NCBI GenBank assembly: GCA_013396635.1
Contig: WBMW01000795.1
Location: 124,001-188,000 of the forward strand
Origin: Penelope pileata
Taxonomy: Eukaryota; Chordata; Aves; Galliformes; Cracidae
DNA length: 64,000 nucleotides
Direction of reading: 5' to 3'
The number at the start of each line of letters is the position of its first letter. Position 1 is the stretch's first letter. The position numbers were made by a program, and so were the translations under genes. The notes beneath the pieces are model-generated. The model made no database searches. It worked only from the letters and a program-made list of their open reading frames with translations, and was not told the origin of the DNA. Below, piece after piece: positions 27,401 to 39,600 of this stretch.

Positions 27401-30400
27401 GAAGTAGTAGGAGACAGAAATCAATAAAATAACTATCAAAATTAAATCAAAAATAATACGTAATACTTTCAAATTCTTAAGTTTCATTAAATGATTCTAT
27501 GCTACATTCAATGACTTTCTCAGAGTAATAAAAGGAAGTGCATACAATGTACATGTATATGATATATTGCAGTGTGATTTGTATCTATAATTGCTTTCGT
27601 ATAATCCCCAGGCATATCGTTTAGTCCAGATAATGTGTATATTATCTGTTGCTGGGAACATACATGTAATAATCCTGGCTTCGTTTAAGTCAAAAGGAAT
27701 TTTACCGTTGGTACAAGGGAAAGCAGATTTTAATATTTTGGATATATGACATTCAACCGTTGGTATATGTATGCTTAGTCTAAGACAGTGTAATTTTTCT
27801 CTCCTAATTTAGGACCTTGTGGTATGTTTTCAGTAGGCAGCAGCTTTATCTCCTAAACAGCATTACAATTTGCAGAATGAGTTACTGGCTCTTATTTCAA
27901 ACCTGTTCGTGTAAAGATACCAGAGTAAGCGAGCAAGCAGTTGATATCCTCCTGGTTCTTCATCAGTGTTCTAAAAATTTGGACAAAAAACAGCATTTGG
28001 AACAGTTACTGAATATCCAAACTCAGTTATTTTATCTTTCTGCACAGAAGTGTGAGGCAGATCTCTCAACTCCTTCCCTGTTACTCTCCTGTCTCTCACT
28101 AATACTCCTGTGGAAATACCACTACCCTCATCATGGCTCAAAGCTTGTGCTTTGGATGAATTTTTGAGTCTTCAGCTCTCAAAGTATGTGTTCAGGTCAC
28201 ATCCAATTCTTTTGATTCACGTTTTGAAATGTCTCAGAGACAGGGCCTTGAATCTCCAGCCACACAACTACATTTCTTGTGCAGGCCATTCTTGCTCTGC
28301 AGCTTGAGCAGTGCTTCCTGTTGCATGCTTGGAGCTGCCCAGCGGCACTCCCTTTGGTACTTGTGGTGACTCCAAACCCCACAACTACCATTGTACTTCA
28401 GCATTCTCCCTCTTCATCTTTCCCATGTCCTTGATGCTTCTCAATATCCCATACAACAAATATGAGTTTTTTTCCCATTCACGCATAAAGCCATTTCTAG
28501 TTTAGCTTTCACTGGCCTTTTGACTGCTGATTCATCTTTTGACTCTACTGCCTGTCAAAGGTTCATTCGTGTTTGTTGTATCCAACCCAGTAGATTGCCA
28601 TTTGACTGATTTTAAGTGTTGAGAATCTTGAACACCGTCTTTCAATTCCACCTCAAAAGTTATCCCTGTCATTTCCTGTTAGGTGGAGTCATACGGTTGT
28701 CTGGCACTGGCTCTAGCGTGTATGTATGCATTGTGTGTATGCAGCTACACGCGCCACTTGCCTGATCCTGACTTGCCCCAGACACTTCAACAACATATAT
28801 AATGCAAACAAAATATCCAGTATTGAGTCCACAGAAAATATGGACAGGCATGTATTTATGCAAAGGGGAAGTATTTCATATATCTCAGTGGATAGAGTTC
28901 AAACTGTAGAGGAGAGACATGATTGTGGTGAAGTCTTATGGTGGTGATTAAGCTTTATGATTAAAGCACCACCAAGTTTCTCACAGTCTGCCCGTCTCTT
29001 GCAGGGATGTCTGGAAGACAGCATGTTCCTACCTGAGGATAGGCTGTTAGTAGGTGGTTCGGATCCTGCTGAGGTGCAGGTTACAGAAGCAAGTAGTAAA
29101 GAATGATTTTTAAATACTGCCTTCTTCCTCCTTCTAAAAGTGGTTAAAATCATAGGGTCTTTGGTTGTACTTATTCCAGACCTTGACTCCTGAGATGAAT
29201 TCTGAGCAGGTTTTTGAGGGAATGATAGTCTTTCTCTGGTGGGGCTTTACCTACTTTATTGTTCTTTTTGATTCTTTTGGTCTCCTGAGAAGCATTTTAA
29301 TTTCAGCATAAAGGGTATTTTGCATGTAAGGATATAGGCAGGATGATACCAGTTACTTATAAATACTTCATGCGCGACCACTGTGAGAGGGGAGAGGTTA
29401 AGTGGTGTCTGTTGCGCGTGTGCCATTTGGAGAGAGAGAGGAAGCTGCTCAGAGGGAGAGTGCACGTATCCACTCTGGGAGCAGGGGAAAGACAAAGCAC
29501 TAACCCATGGAGATAGAAAGTAGAAGGAACCAGAATACTGAAGAGCTGTTTGCTGTTTTAAAAGGAAACACTTCATGGGATTTTACCCCCGACTGAAACT
29601 TATTTATACTTTTTGATATTTCCACCAGGCTGAAAAATCCCATGTTCCTGATCCTTTGTACACTAGACTGTGATGCAGAAAGGTGTAGACTGAATGGCTG
29701 TGCACTTTGAAATACTCTGTTTTCCTCTTTGCTGTAACCTGTGAACCTGTGGCCTCAGTCCACTCAGATGAGTTGCAGAATGTCTTCATTTCTGTGTAGA
29801 ACAGTGATTATTTTTTTTATATACACAGAAATAAAACTGCCACTGACTTCAGTCTTGGATTTGTGGATGTCTTTATGGGGAGAATCAAAATTTCAAGTCA
29901 CACAATAAAAAGTATTTACGGTATAGAATGCAGATCTCAGACTAGGTGCTGCTAGGTGAATTAGTCAACAAAGGTGAACTGAATCTGAGTGCAAGAGAAA
30001 AGGACTACAGTGTAGGGTGCTGGCTGCAGCCTGGGGAAGAATGTTTGATTTACTGTTTGTGAGTGAAATAATCTTGCTGTTCCATGTTAAATATTCTGTA
30101 TTTAGTATCTGCAGAAGTAACAGTGAGGGAAGTAATGGTGATTTAGTCGGTAGATTGTCTCTATAAAAGCATACTTCTACTTTGTACTGTAAAAACAGTA
30201 GCATGTTTGAAAACCCAGATGTATATTACACTTCTGTTTACGTGAAATTATATATATGCACCTGTATACACACATATATAGTTATATACTTGGTGTTACA
30301 GATGTGTGTGGCATATAGATTTAAATACATTGTGTATTCATATATGTGTATGTAGGTGTATAATACATGTATTTGTGTTTTGGCTACTATATGAGCACAC

Positions 30401-30474
30401 ATTTGGAGATTATCATTAATTTTCATGTCTCTAGTACTTACCCCTTTAAGCAACTTCTTTTTTGATTCATTTAG

Positions 30475-30613
30475 CAGCAGCAACAGAAGAACCTGAGGTG
30501 ATTCCAGATCCAGCAAAACAAACAGATCGGGTGGTGAAAATAGCAGGAATTAGTGCTGGAATTCTGGTATTCATCCTGCTTCTCCTTGTTGTCATATTAA
30601 TCGTCAAAAAAAG
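30475..30613 (+). CDS. PTPRK: PTPRK exon: extracellular stalk and transmembrane helix
   Basis: Reads AATEEPEVIPDPAKQTDRVV, then a hydrophobic helix (about IAGISAGILVFILLLLVVIL plus IV), then VKK, the start of the cytoplasmic stop-transfer basic patch. Two leading bases complete the previous codon and the exon ends with the two bases 'ag'. The donor is GTAAGA. The acceptor is a triple tandem, TTAG CAG CAG, so the exon could also begin at 30478 or 30481 without changing frame. I use the first AG after the pyrimidine tract. The preceding exon (the end of the fourth FN3 region) lies more than 30 kb upstream, outside the window. Confidence 0.96.
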
Positions 30614-33600
30614 GTAAGAAAATGATCTGTGATGATCCCTCTTTTTTTCTTCTTTGTCAAACAACAGTAACTAAATGGATTTTTTTACAGGTCTTCAGAT
30701 AAATAAATAAATAGCTTTGGGACCAGTAGCTCAAATTGGCTTTTGAATGAGTTCACTGTATTTCTTGTTGGATTTTTTTTTTCTGTGATTCTTGTGATGA
30801 ATTTAAAGAGAGGATTACTTTATATTTGGGTTCCAAGAACAATACATTTTCTCAAACTTACTCATTTCTGAGTAGATTTAAGCTGCAGTTGGAGGACTGT
30901 ACAGAATATTAGAACGGGTGAAATTGAAATTCATGGGTCTTTTTTATGAAGCAAAAAAACAGAGTAACTTACTGCACTTTTTATATTGTAATCACCTAAT
31001 GAATTTGATTTTCCGTATGCAGCTCTAATGAGTTGTTTTTATCCGTATATTATCCAACTTCCAAAATAATGTAATTTTATACCTGTTTGTGCTCTTGTAA
31101 ACCTCCTTTTCTCTTAAAAGTCACACCACATCACTGTAAAATTATCTAGTGAGTCCTTAGTGCATGAAATTGTTTAAAAGTGTATTAATCTGAATGAATT
31201 TTAATTTTTTAGTGCTTCCGTAGAGAATAAGCAATAGCGCCATCTGCGGGAGCTGTACAATGAGAGCTCAGCACAGAAGGACTGTGTGAGAGCTGCGCTC
31301 CAGCACAGAACGCCGCTGAGCGTGAACTGCTGCAGCATTGCTCATGCAGTTTTTAAGAGCGTTAACTTCCCAGTAGTTGCAACTCTTTTAACCTGGCATA
31401 AAAGTTCATCATGTAGCTCTGTAAACCTGTAGTCGTAGCCTCATAACTCCTAATACAAATTCTCCTCTCTGTTCACCCTTCCCCTGGCCTGTCCCCTTCC
31501 CAGTGCACAGACTGATTGCTCCTGCATAGAATGAGACCTTTGTCTCCCAGGTGTTTGTGCACCGCATTCCCTTTCCCTCTTTAGAATTCTTAATGAAGGG
31601 TATATTTGTGAATGTTGCAAATGTTCCTCTGAGATACAGCATTCTATTGTTTTTAAAGACTAAGAAAACATGACAATTGTGCCTAAGATCATTCTATATG
31701 TATAATTACTGGTTTCCATTAGATTTTTTTAATTTATTGCCTCTTTACAATTATCCGTGGAGATATATAACTTGGAGAAGAAACGTCTGCATTAGAAACA
31801 TTAGGTATGCTTACAGTGTTCTGTGTTAGTTAGCTACATACGTGGTTTTTCCCAAAAGTGCTTTTACTTTTCTCTGTTGTTTACTCTGTGGTCAAGAATT
31901 AACACATATGCAAAAGATCCAACTCATCACTTCAGAAAAAAAACCATGCAGTCAGGCAATTTTCTTTATTTACACAACTTATGAAGAACAAAAACAACAA
32001 GAAGTTGTTTTTCAGCTTTCAGGAAGAAATCTCTTATTATATGTCATCACTGTGAGATACGTGCTGGGGAGTATCAGCTTCTGGCTGTGTGCTGCAGTGC
32101 TCCCCTCGTGTGTGTAACAGACAGCTGTGAGTGTGCGTGTGTGTGAGGCTGTCTGCTGCTCTATATTGTTAGTCACTTCCAGATGGGTTTGGCTAGCTTT
32201 GCAGATAACAAAAGAAATAGGTGAAAATTCCATTTGTTCAGTTTTACTGTCCATTTTACCTCTTCAGCTCACAGTCCTTTAAGACTCGTACTTTCACTGT
32301 TGAATTGTTTGATGAAAGTGAGTTAATCATGTCAGTGAAATGATACTTGAAAATTTCCCCTTTACCTCTTCACTGACCCTCACAGGGAATGATACTTGAT
32401 CATCATTCTAAAGCACACAGAAATGCTGTGTACTTTCTAAGCTCCTGTACTGTTCTGTATTCAAAATGCTTGAGAAATGAGCCTGTTTAATGAATCTTTA
32501 ATGTTTGGTAGTTTTTCCTCATGATAGTTTAATTGGTTGTCTATCGTATGTTTTGTAGGTGTGTCAATTCCCCTCCCCTTAGGGAAAGGAGACCACTTTT
32601 TTAATCTCAGCTTTAGTCAAGGCCTCTTATGACAAGCACAGATTGCATACCTGAGTTAATTCAGTCCATTTAGTGAGCCAAGGCTATCCATATGACAAAG
32701 CCAGGAGCAGTGGTACCAACACTGACACATTCACACATACATAAACACACTTCAGTTAGTGTGGTGGGACTGAAAACTGATCAGTTTTAATCATCTGCTG
32801 TAGTGTACATATTCACTGATCCATTATGTAGTATCCCTTTTGGTGCCTGAATTTACCACAACTTATTACACAGAAACATCAATAAAACAATGGTTTCTGC
32901 ATTTTCATTGCTTTATTAAGCCTCGTGTACTGCCATAGATATCTAAATCGGATTAAATGCAGCGTTACATTTTATTGAAAAATGGAGTACTAAGCAGTTT
33001 TGTTCATGGGCTTGAGATGTTCTGGGCTTCGCCTGATTATTTTGTACAAATTGGTTTGAAGTTTCACTGACTGAAGCTCTTAACAGCTCGTACAGAGTTC
33101 TACTGGAGTAATCAAACCAACTAAGAAAAGGGATACTGCATCTTTAACAAGCAATGCCATTTTTGTTTTATTCAAATCATTGTTGGACTATTTCCAAACG
33201 TAATTCATTTCCTTCCATTTGTTTACCTTCCATATTTTTAATGCTTAGCATGAATACATCAGCATTTTCAATTGTAAGATTTAAAAATAAAACATATGTT
33301 TGCATTCAGGAAATGTGTGGTATATATGTCAGTACACACGTATCTGTTATAAATGTGTATTCTCTATAATGTGTGTACACATATAGCTACATATAATATG
33401 TATACAAACATATATGTTTACACCTGTGTACCAATAATGATGTCAAATTGAACTACACGAAATTTGTTTTCTGATTAAATGTATTCATTAATGCAATCTT
33501 TATTTTTTTGTAACTGAAAAGTAAAAAGCATACTTACTGCACAAGATTTGTACACAGCTGTTCATTTGTCATGACATTTAGGTGGTAATCATTATATTAT

Positions 33601-36600
33601 GCTGAACTGCATGTTGAAAGTACACAATCCATTTAATTTTCAAATTTTTTGGCTATAAATGAAACCTCAGCATGTAATTTTCTCAAATGATCTTTCTAAA
33701 AAGCAATCATTTTTATATGCTAGTGTATTTTTTTTTAATTGCATGGCAAAGTAAGGCTAATTTGTGCATGAGCAAGTTGAAATGCTAACCAAAGGAACAT
33801 GAATTTTTCAATTTTTTTTTAACCGCACATTTCTCTGCTTTATTGAATGTGACAAAGTCACGCTTTTCATTCACCATTGCTTCTCTTTTTCCACTGTCTG
33901 TGATTTGCTTGCCAGGAGGAGCTACTATTCTTACTCCTACTATCTGTAAGTAGAATACGGGTGACTTACTATTTTACATGTTTTAATGATGCAGTATCCC
34001 TTTTTAAAAAAAGAAAAAACCTTTATAATTTTCCTAAAGTTTTATTTATAGTTACTTCTCCTTATTCTCATGCTTGAAAAGCTGTCTGTTTCTTTTTGAT
34101 TATTCTTACTCTGTTTTTTTTTTAAAGGGATATTGTATTTCTATCTGTATATTGACACTTTTGCTTTTTGCTAGTTTTTCCCATAACTGTCATTTCAGTT
34201 TATTGTAATCATAGTTTAATTTGTGTTATGATTCACAGTGACACATCACACTAAGGAAAAAAAAAATCTGCTTTCCCATTTCCTAGCTAGAATCCTGTGC
34301 TTGTTCACAAGTTGTTCTTTCTTAACATATCTGGTCAGAAGTGGTCCTGTGCACGACCTCTCTTTCACAGATGCCAGCCCATTATAAACAGGTCACTGCC
34401 CTACCAGTGGGAGAGCAGCACACCTGCCCCAGCACTAGGAACATTTGGGAATTCTTTTTTTTTATTTTTTTTTTTTAACAGAAATATTTTTTTATGAAGA
34501 GGTCCACGCTGTTGTTTGTCAGGTGCTTTGCAGACAGATTTTGAAGTGTGGATCTTACTGTATGGAACAGGTGTGAAGAAGGTTTTACTTCACTGACGCA
34601 AAATTGACATTTTTCTATGTGGTATGTGGTATTGGCCCAAGTCAGTTTTTGCGAGGGCTGTGGCAGTTTTGGCTGTGACTGAACAAAGCAACTGTGCACA
34701 TTCTTATTATTAAAGACATACAGAAAGGCCTTGACTTCAGAGAAGGATCTAAGAGTGCACTCCAGTCTTCTTGTGACTGCTGGGGTCCGATAGTGATGCT
34801 CTTCCACATTTTTAAGATTAGTTGACTTCTTTTAAACAAACTTGGAAATTAAAAAGCTAAGCTTGCTTACCTAACTGCCATTCTCTGGTATATTGTGACA
34901 AATTCTAATTTCCTTGTTAAATAACAATTGCTTCAGCTGGAGACAATTAACTGCACAGTTCCACGCTAGGATTGAGCACTTCTCTCTTCAGGCTCTCCCT
35001 CACCAACACTTGCACAGGTTCAGGCCGTGGGATCTTCAACATGTAATGAGAATCACTTACAGTTCTACCAGCCTTGAATGCTACATAGTGATTTGCTTAA
35101 CTATTGTTGAGCATAGATTACATGTGGAAAAGGGGGGAAAAAAAAGTCAAGCCTACAGGGAATTAGGAGCTGTTAAACAATAAAACTGTCCTTACATTGA
35201 GCAGCAGTGGCAGAGCACAATAGGCCTTTTTAGAAGTCAAAGCAGAGCATGAGAATTAGAAACCTAGCTACTGTAATAAGCTAATAACTTGAAAGCTTAA
35301 TAGCTGTTGATTTATTTAGCATAGCTAGCAAGTTTTGTTACAAAGTGATGCTTCAAAGGAGGGCTTAATATAGTCGACAGACAGGATGTAATAGTCTTTT
35401 TGTTTCATTCCTGAGGTGACTTTAGAAAAATACGGTCTTCAGTGTATGGAGGATATCTGAAAAGCTTTGAAACTTAAAATTAAAAAAAAAGTCTGAACTA
35501 GAAATGCCAGCTTTGTGAAAGCTTTGATAGCATTGGGAACCAGTTACAAAGCTCAAGCAGCTTCACTTCTGGAAGTTCTGATCATATGCATTTAAAACAT
35601 TTGTTCAACCAGAGTACTGTTTAGAGCAACTTTTCTGAGGTAAATAGAAATGTCTGGAGAAAAAATAAAGCATCCTGCTGTCACTGTTTTTGTTTTTTTG
35701 GTTGGTTGGTTGGTTTTGTTTCTTATACTTTTCACTGAACAACTAAAATATACAGAATTATTATGTACACCACAAAGGTTTGGTGAAAAATGACCTTTGG
35801 GATTCCCACCAGAATCCTACCTTTGGGGATTCTGCTTGCAATTAAGTAGTAACAGTAATTAACCAAGTAGTCATACTGTGAAAGGGGGAAAAAAAAAGAA
35901 CAAAATGAGTCTGATTAGTGAAGGAACTTTGTTACTTGGTTCGCATGTCGCCTACTTTGTGTAGCCTCTTCCTGTAAACCAAGACTATAAACTTGGAAAA
36001 CAGTCCTCTAACATTAAGGAAGAAAATATGTGAAACATGAAGTGCTCCTTTCTCTAGAGGATGGTTTAGGACATTTCTGGTGGATTTTCCCAGGACTTAA
36101 GATGTATGTGGATTGATAATTTCCACTGATGTTCTTTTTGTCCACTGACAGAATGCAGCACAGAGTCCTAAGAGATATCAGAGAATACAGGAAGATTGAG
36201 CAGTCCTTTTATTTAGAGAAATGTAAGATAAGCACTGTATGAACACTTACCAGGGTATCTCGTGGTATTTTAAGTAGAAAAAATGGATGAAATTAAGCTG
36301 TGTTTTAAACATATATTTTTGAGAATATGGTGTTTTCAATGATAATTGTGTCTCTCCCATGTAGGATTTATCCAAATAAGCAGTTTGGCTCTCTTTTATA
36401 TTGCAATCACAGCTTCAGATGAAAACAGGAAGAAAATAGTGAAATTACGGAACAGTGTAGTGTATGTTACAGATTCCTAAAGAACCAACATGCATTTTGT
36501 TCTGCTTTGCAGACATTGTACTACTTGAGGTATACGCTTTAAGAGTGTTAGTCTTACAGTGATAATTAAAATATATTATCTGATTCTATCTGACTTCTGA

Positions 36601-39600
36601 GGACACCTGAGTGCAGCTTGCTTCCATCAAAAGCAAAGAATTGAGAGATACTACCTAAGTGTGCCCTTTAAGGACACTGGCTGTTCATTTTGAGGGGTTA
36701 ATTGTACAGATTAGGTTGCTAAGGGCTTTGCGGCGATACGGAGTGTAAGGCTGTTAATATCAAAATTTACGATATTCCCAAACTGCACGTGGAACGGTGA
36801 GGGGGGTTTTGTTTGTTTTTTAAAGAACAAAAGTTTGGTGTGAAGAGCAAAGACAGCGTGGTATCATGTTGTATATTGTATACTGAATGGGACGAACAAC
36901 TTCTAACATAAAAGGTAATATGAATTGATATTGAATCATTATGTTTCTCTTGTTATTTCATAGAGGAGTTTTTTGACTAACAAAGTAATGTAAAAGGATA
37001 AATGATTTCTGCCTAACAAGGAAAGCAAGAGGAATTAATTATCCATTTATAAAATCAAAACACAGATTTAAATGGAGATGGTTGATAAAACTGCATGCAC
37101 AGATGCTTCTTATTTATCATTTCAGTTAAAATGTAATTATATTCTCTAATTTGTTTATATTAGTGTAATTACTCTGCAGGAAAAAAAATATTATCATGGT
37201 GCAGAAGTTAGAACTTTAATTAACAGCATTTGTGTGCGTGCAGAAAACATACCATCATAAGTCTTTTATAGCAGGGTGCATAGTTTTATCAATTTCATGC
37301 TGGAAAAGGTGTGTATAGCAAAACCAGTCAAACTTTTCAGTCACTTGGATTATAGATAATTATTATTGCAGACATCAATGTTCATCAAATATTAAAGTGG
37401 TCTGGGTTATTTTTTTTGGCTGGGCAGCAAACTTGCAAAGAAGCGCAAGGATGCCATGGGGACCACCCGACAGGAGATGACGCACATGGTGAATGCAATG
37501 GACAGAAGTTACGCTGACCAGAGCACCCTGCATGCAGAGGATCCCCTTTCAATCACATTTATGGACTCTCATAACTTCAACCCCAGATGTAAGTACAACA
37601 GTCATGGGTATTCCAGAGAGGAGGTTTCCATGTAGGAACGTGGAAAACAGTTCTACCTTTTTAGTAAAATTATTCTAAGCTCCAGGTTTCCTAAAAGAAC
37701 CAGTAAAAGCAAAGAGATGTTGAATAGCAATATTCATATGTTATTCTTAGTGGTTAATTATTTAAATATTTACATGTACTGTCAGTATGTGTAGATACTT
37801 GTTCTGGGGGAAAAGTACTTTTCTGAAATGTCTCAAATGCTGGAATAGATTTCCTTTGTGAGGATATTTAATACCAACATGTTAAATATTACTGCATAAC
37901 ATCATGTCTGTAATGAATAATAACAGGAGGTTCAAATTATTTTCTTTCTTTTGACAGTAAAGACTCTTAACAGAAAGAAACATTGACAATTTTCATGACT
38001 GTTTGTGAAGTTCAGGAACAAGCATGTTAATATACCCACAGATTTGTTCTATATTTGTATTTCTTTGTTGTAGACTTGCCAGATGTCTGATTTTGACAAA
38101 GTTTGGCAATTTGGGTTTCTGACTGTTAGAGTCTGGGTTGTAGTTACTACTGAAAGTCCAGCCAGCCTGCCTTCCAGCATCTGCAGTGTGGCTTGTACAA
38201 AAGCGAGATACTCCGCTAACTTTGTTTCTAAACTAGTTCTGCCATGGAGCTTGCAGGAACTTGACCTTATGGATTTGGCTTTAAACAGATCTGAGCAGTC
38301 TGAGCTGCTTCTGAATTTTTTGTCTTCTGGGCATGGCAACCCTTCTTCCATCTCCCTTCTCCTGCCTCCGATACTGCTTATCGAGCTTCAGCTAAATGCA
38401 TCCCTGAGAGCTGTTAAGGTCTTTCCTGATTGTTTTAAGGGAAATGAATTTTGAAGGAGGGCTATTGCTTAGTTTATTGAAGCTTACCAAATTGCAGAAC
38501 TGCAGAGTGCTAGCATTTAAGGTATCTAAGCAATTGTAATAGTTTCAGCCTGTGAGTTTTTGTGCACAGTTTTGGCTAGAACTGTTTGAAAATTCTCCAA
38601 AGTTTGATGTCTTACTGGCACTGAAATTCATGGAGACAGCTTTACAAAGAGTTTAATTTGGACTAAGTTGTTGTGAATCCCAGACAAAGTATCCATCAGG
38701 AACCTACATAGCAGTTAGTGAGCTGGGGCTGCCAGGCACTTGGACAGCTTTCCGGATGGGCTGACCTGAAGCCAAGAGACCACAAGCCCCAGCCACCACA
38801 GCTGTCCTAGCTGATTGGCAAAGGAGTTTGGATTAACTCTTTTCCAGCATGCTAGATATGTGATTTTTGGGATGTTGGAGGATTCAGTTCTCCTGACCAT
38901 TGTCAGTTCAGAGATAGATTTAAAAAAAAAAAAAAATCCTTTCAGGTTTCCGGGCTTTCAGCTGTAGGACAAACTATTAGGCAAATTGCTTCAGAATTGG
39001 AGCTGCATTCTGCCACAGAGGTGCAAGAGCTTTAATTTTTTGTTCATTATTGGAACAAATTCTAATTCTGGATTCTGCCATTCCTGTCCGAAACAGCTTA
39101 TTTATCTCTGCACAGTTCTAATTGTAATAATAAATGATAAAATTCTTTGAATTTTATACAAACAGTTGCATCTTTATATCTGTGGTTTATATTCATTTAA
39201 AGCAATATCTTTATTATTGTGCATAAAAAAGCTATTAACTGTAAATGTGCATGTAATTTTTTTTAAATTACTTTGACGACTTTTAAAGGAATATCATTTT
39301 AGTTTGAGATGAGCTATTTGAGTATTATATGAGAGAATGGGTTTAAAGAGAAAGGACTGATTCTAGGTATATGAACCTTTATTGTGAAGAAAAAGAACAA
39401 TAGTGAAGGAGGAGCCCTTTCAAAGTCTAAATTGCATGCAATGCCTCCTTTGTTTCATATCAGTAAGAATCTCTTTGCCTTTGTTGTTACATTTCTGAAG
39501 ACCAAAATCACTGCCTTTCGTTTCTCTTTTATTCCTTCTGTTTTTCTATCGTAACAAAATCAATAGAATTTAGTTATCACTTGGAATTTTTACTTTTTAA

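Larger units (their letters stand above)
22570..30474. other. Intron sequence up to the membrane exon; microsatellites, no exon seen
   Basis: Noncoding sequence. It contains the N at 22570, the (AAT)n array at 23283-23347, a TATA-rich stretch at 23430-23475, the G-run at 24447-24471 and an AT/GT-rich stretch at 30240-30375. The region 28160-28700 is less AT-rich and could be a very old repeat, but I cannot name it. The frame at 27817-28167 (116 codons) has no recognisable domain. Confidence 0.5.
30614..33915. other. Intron between membrane exon and 30-nt microexon
   Basis: Noncoding. It contains a CTCF-like motif in a locally CpG-richer stretch (31200-31370) and TATA/GT-rich stretches near 33300-33430. 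Two UGCAUG motifs (33740-33745, 33765-33770) lie 176 and 151 bases before the microexon. Confidence 0.7.

Noticed and set aside
27817..28167. Open frame of 116 codons
   Set aside because: No domain, no splice support, composition like the surrounding intron. Long frames of this size occur by chance in 64 kb.
1..30474. Search for the FN3, Ig or MAM exons of PTPRK
   Set aside because: No stretch matched these domains with splice sites. They must lie upstream of the window; a large intron before the membrane exon is plausible.
38083..38454. Open frame of 123 codons, plus strand
   Set aside because: No recognisable domain and no acceptor/donor pair in phase with PTPRK.
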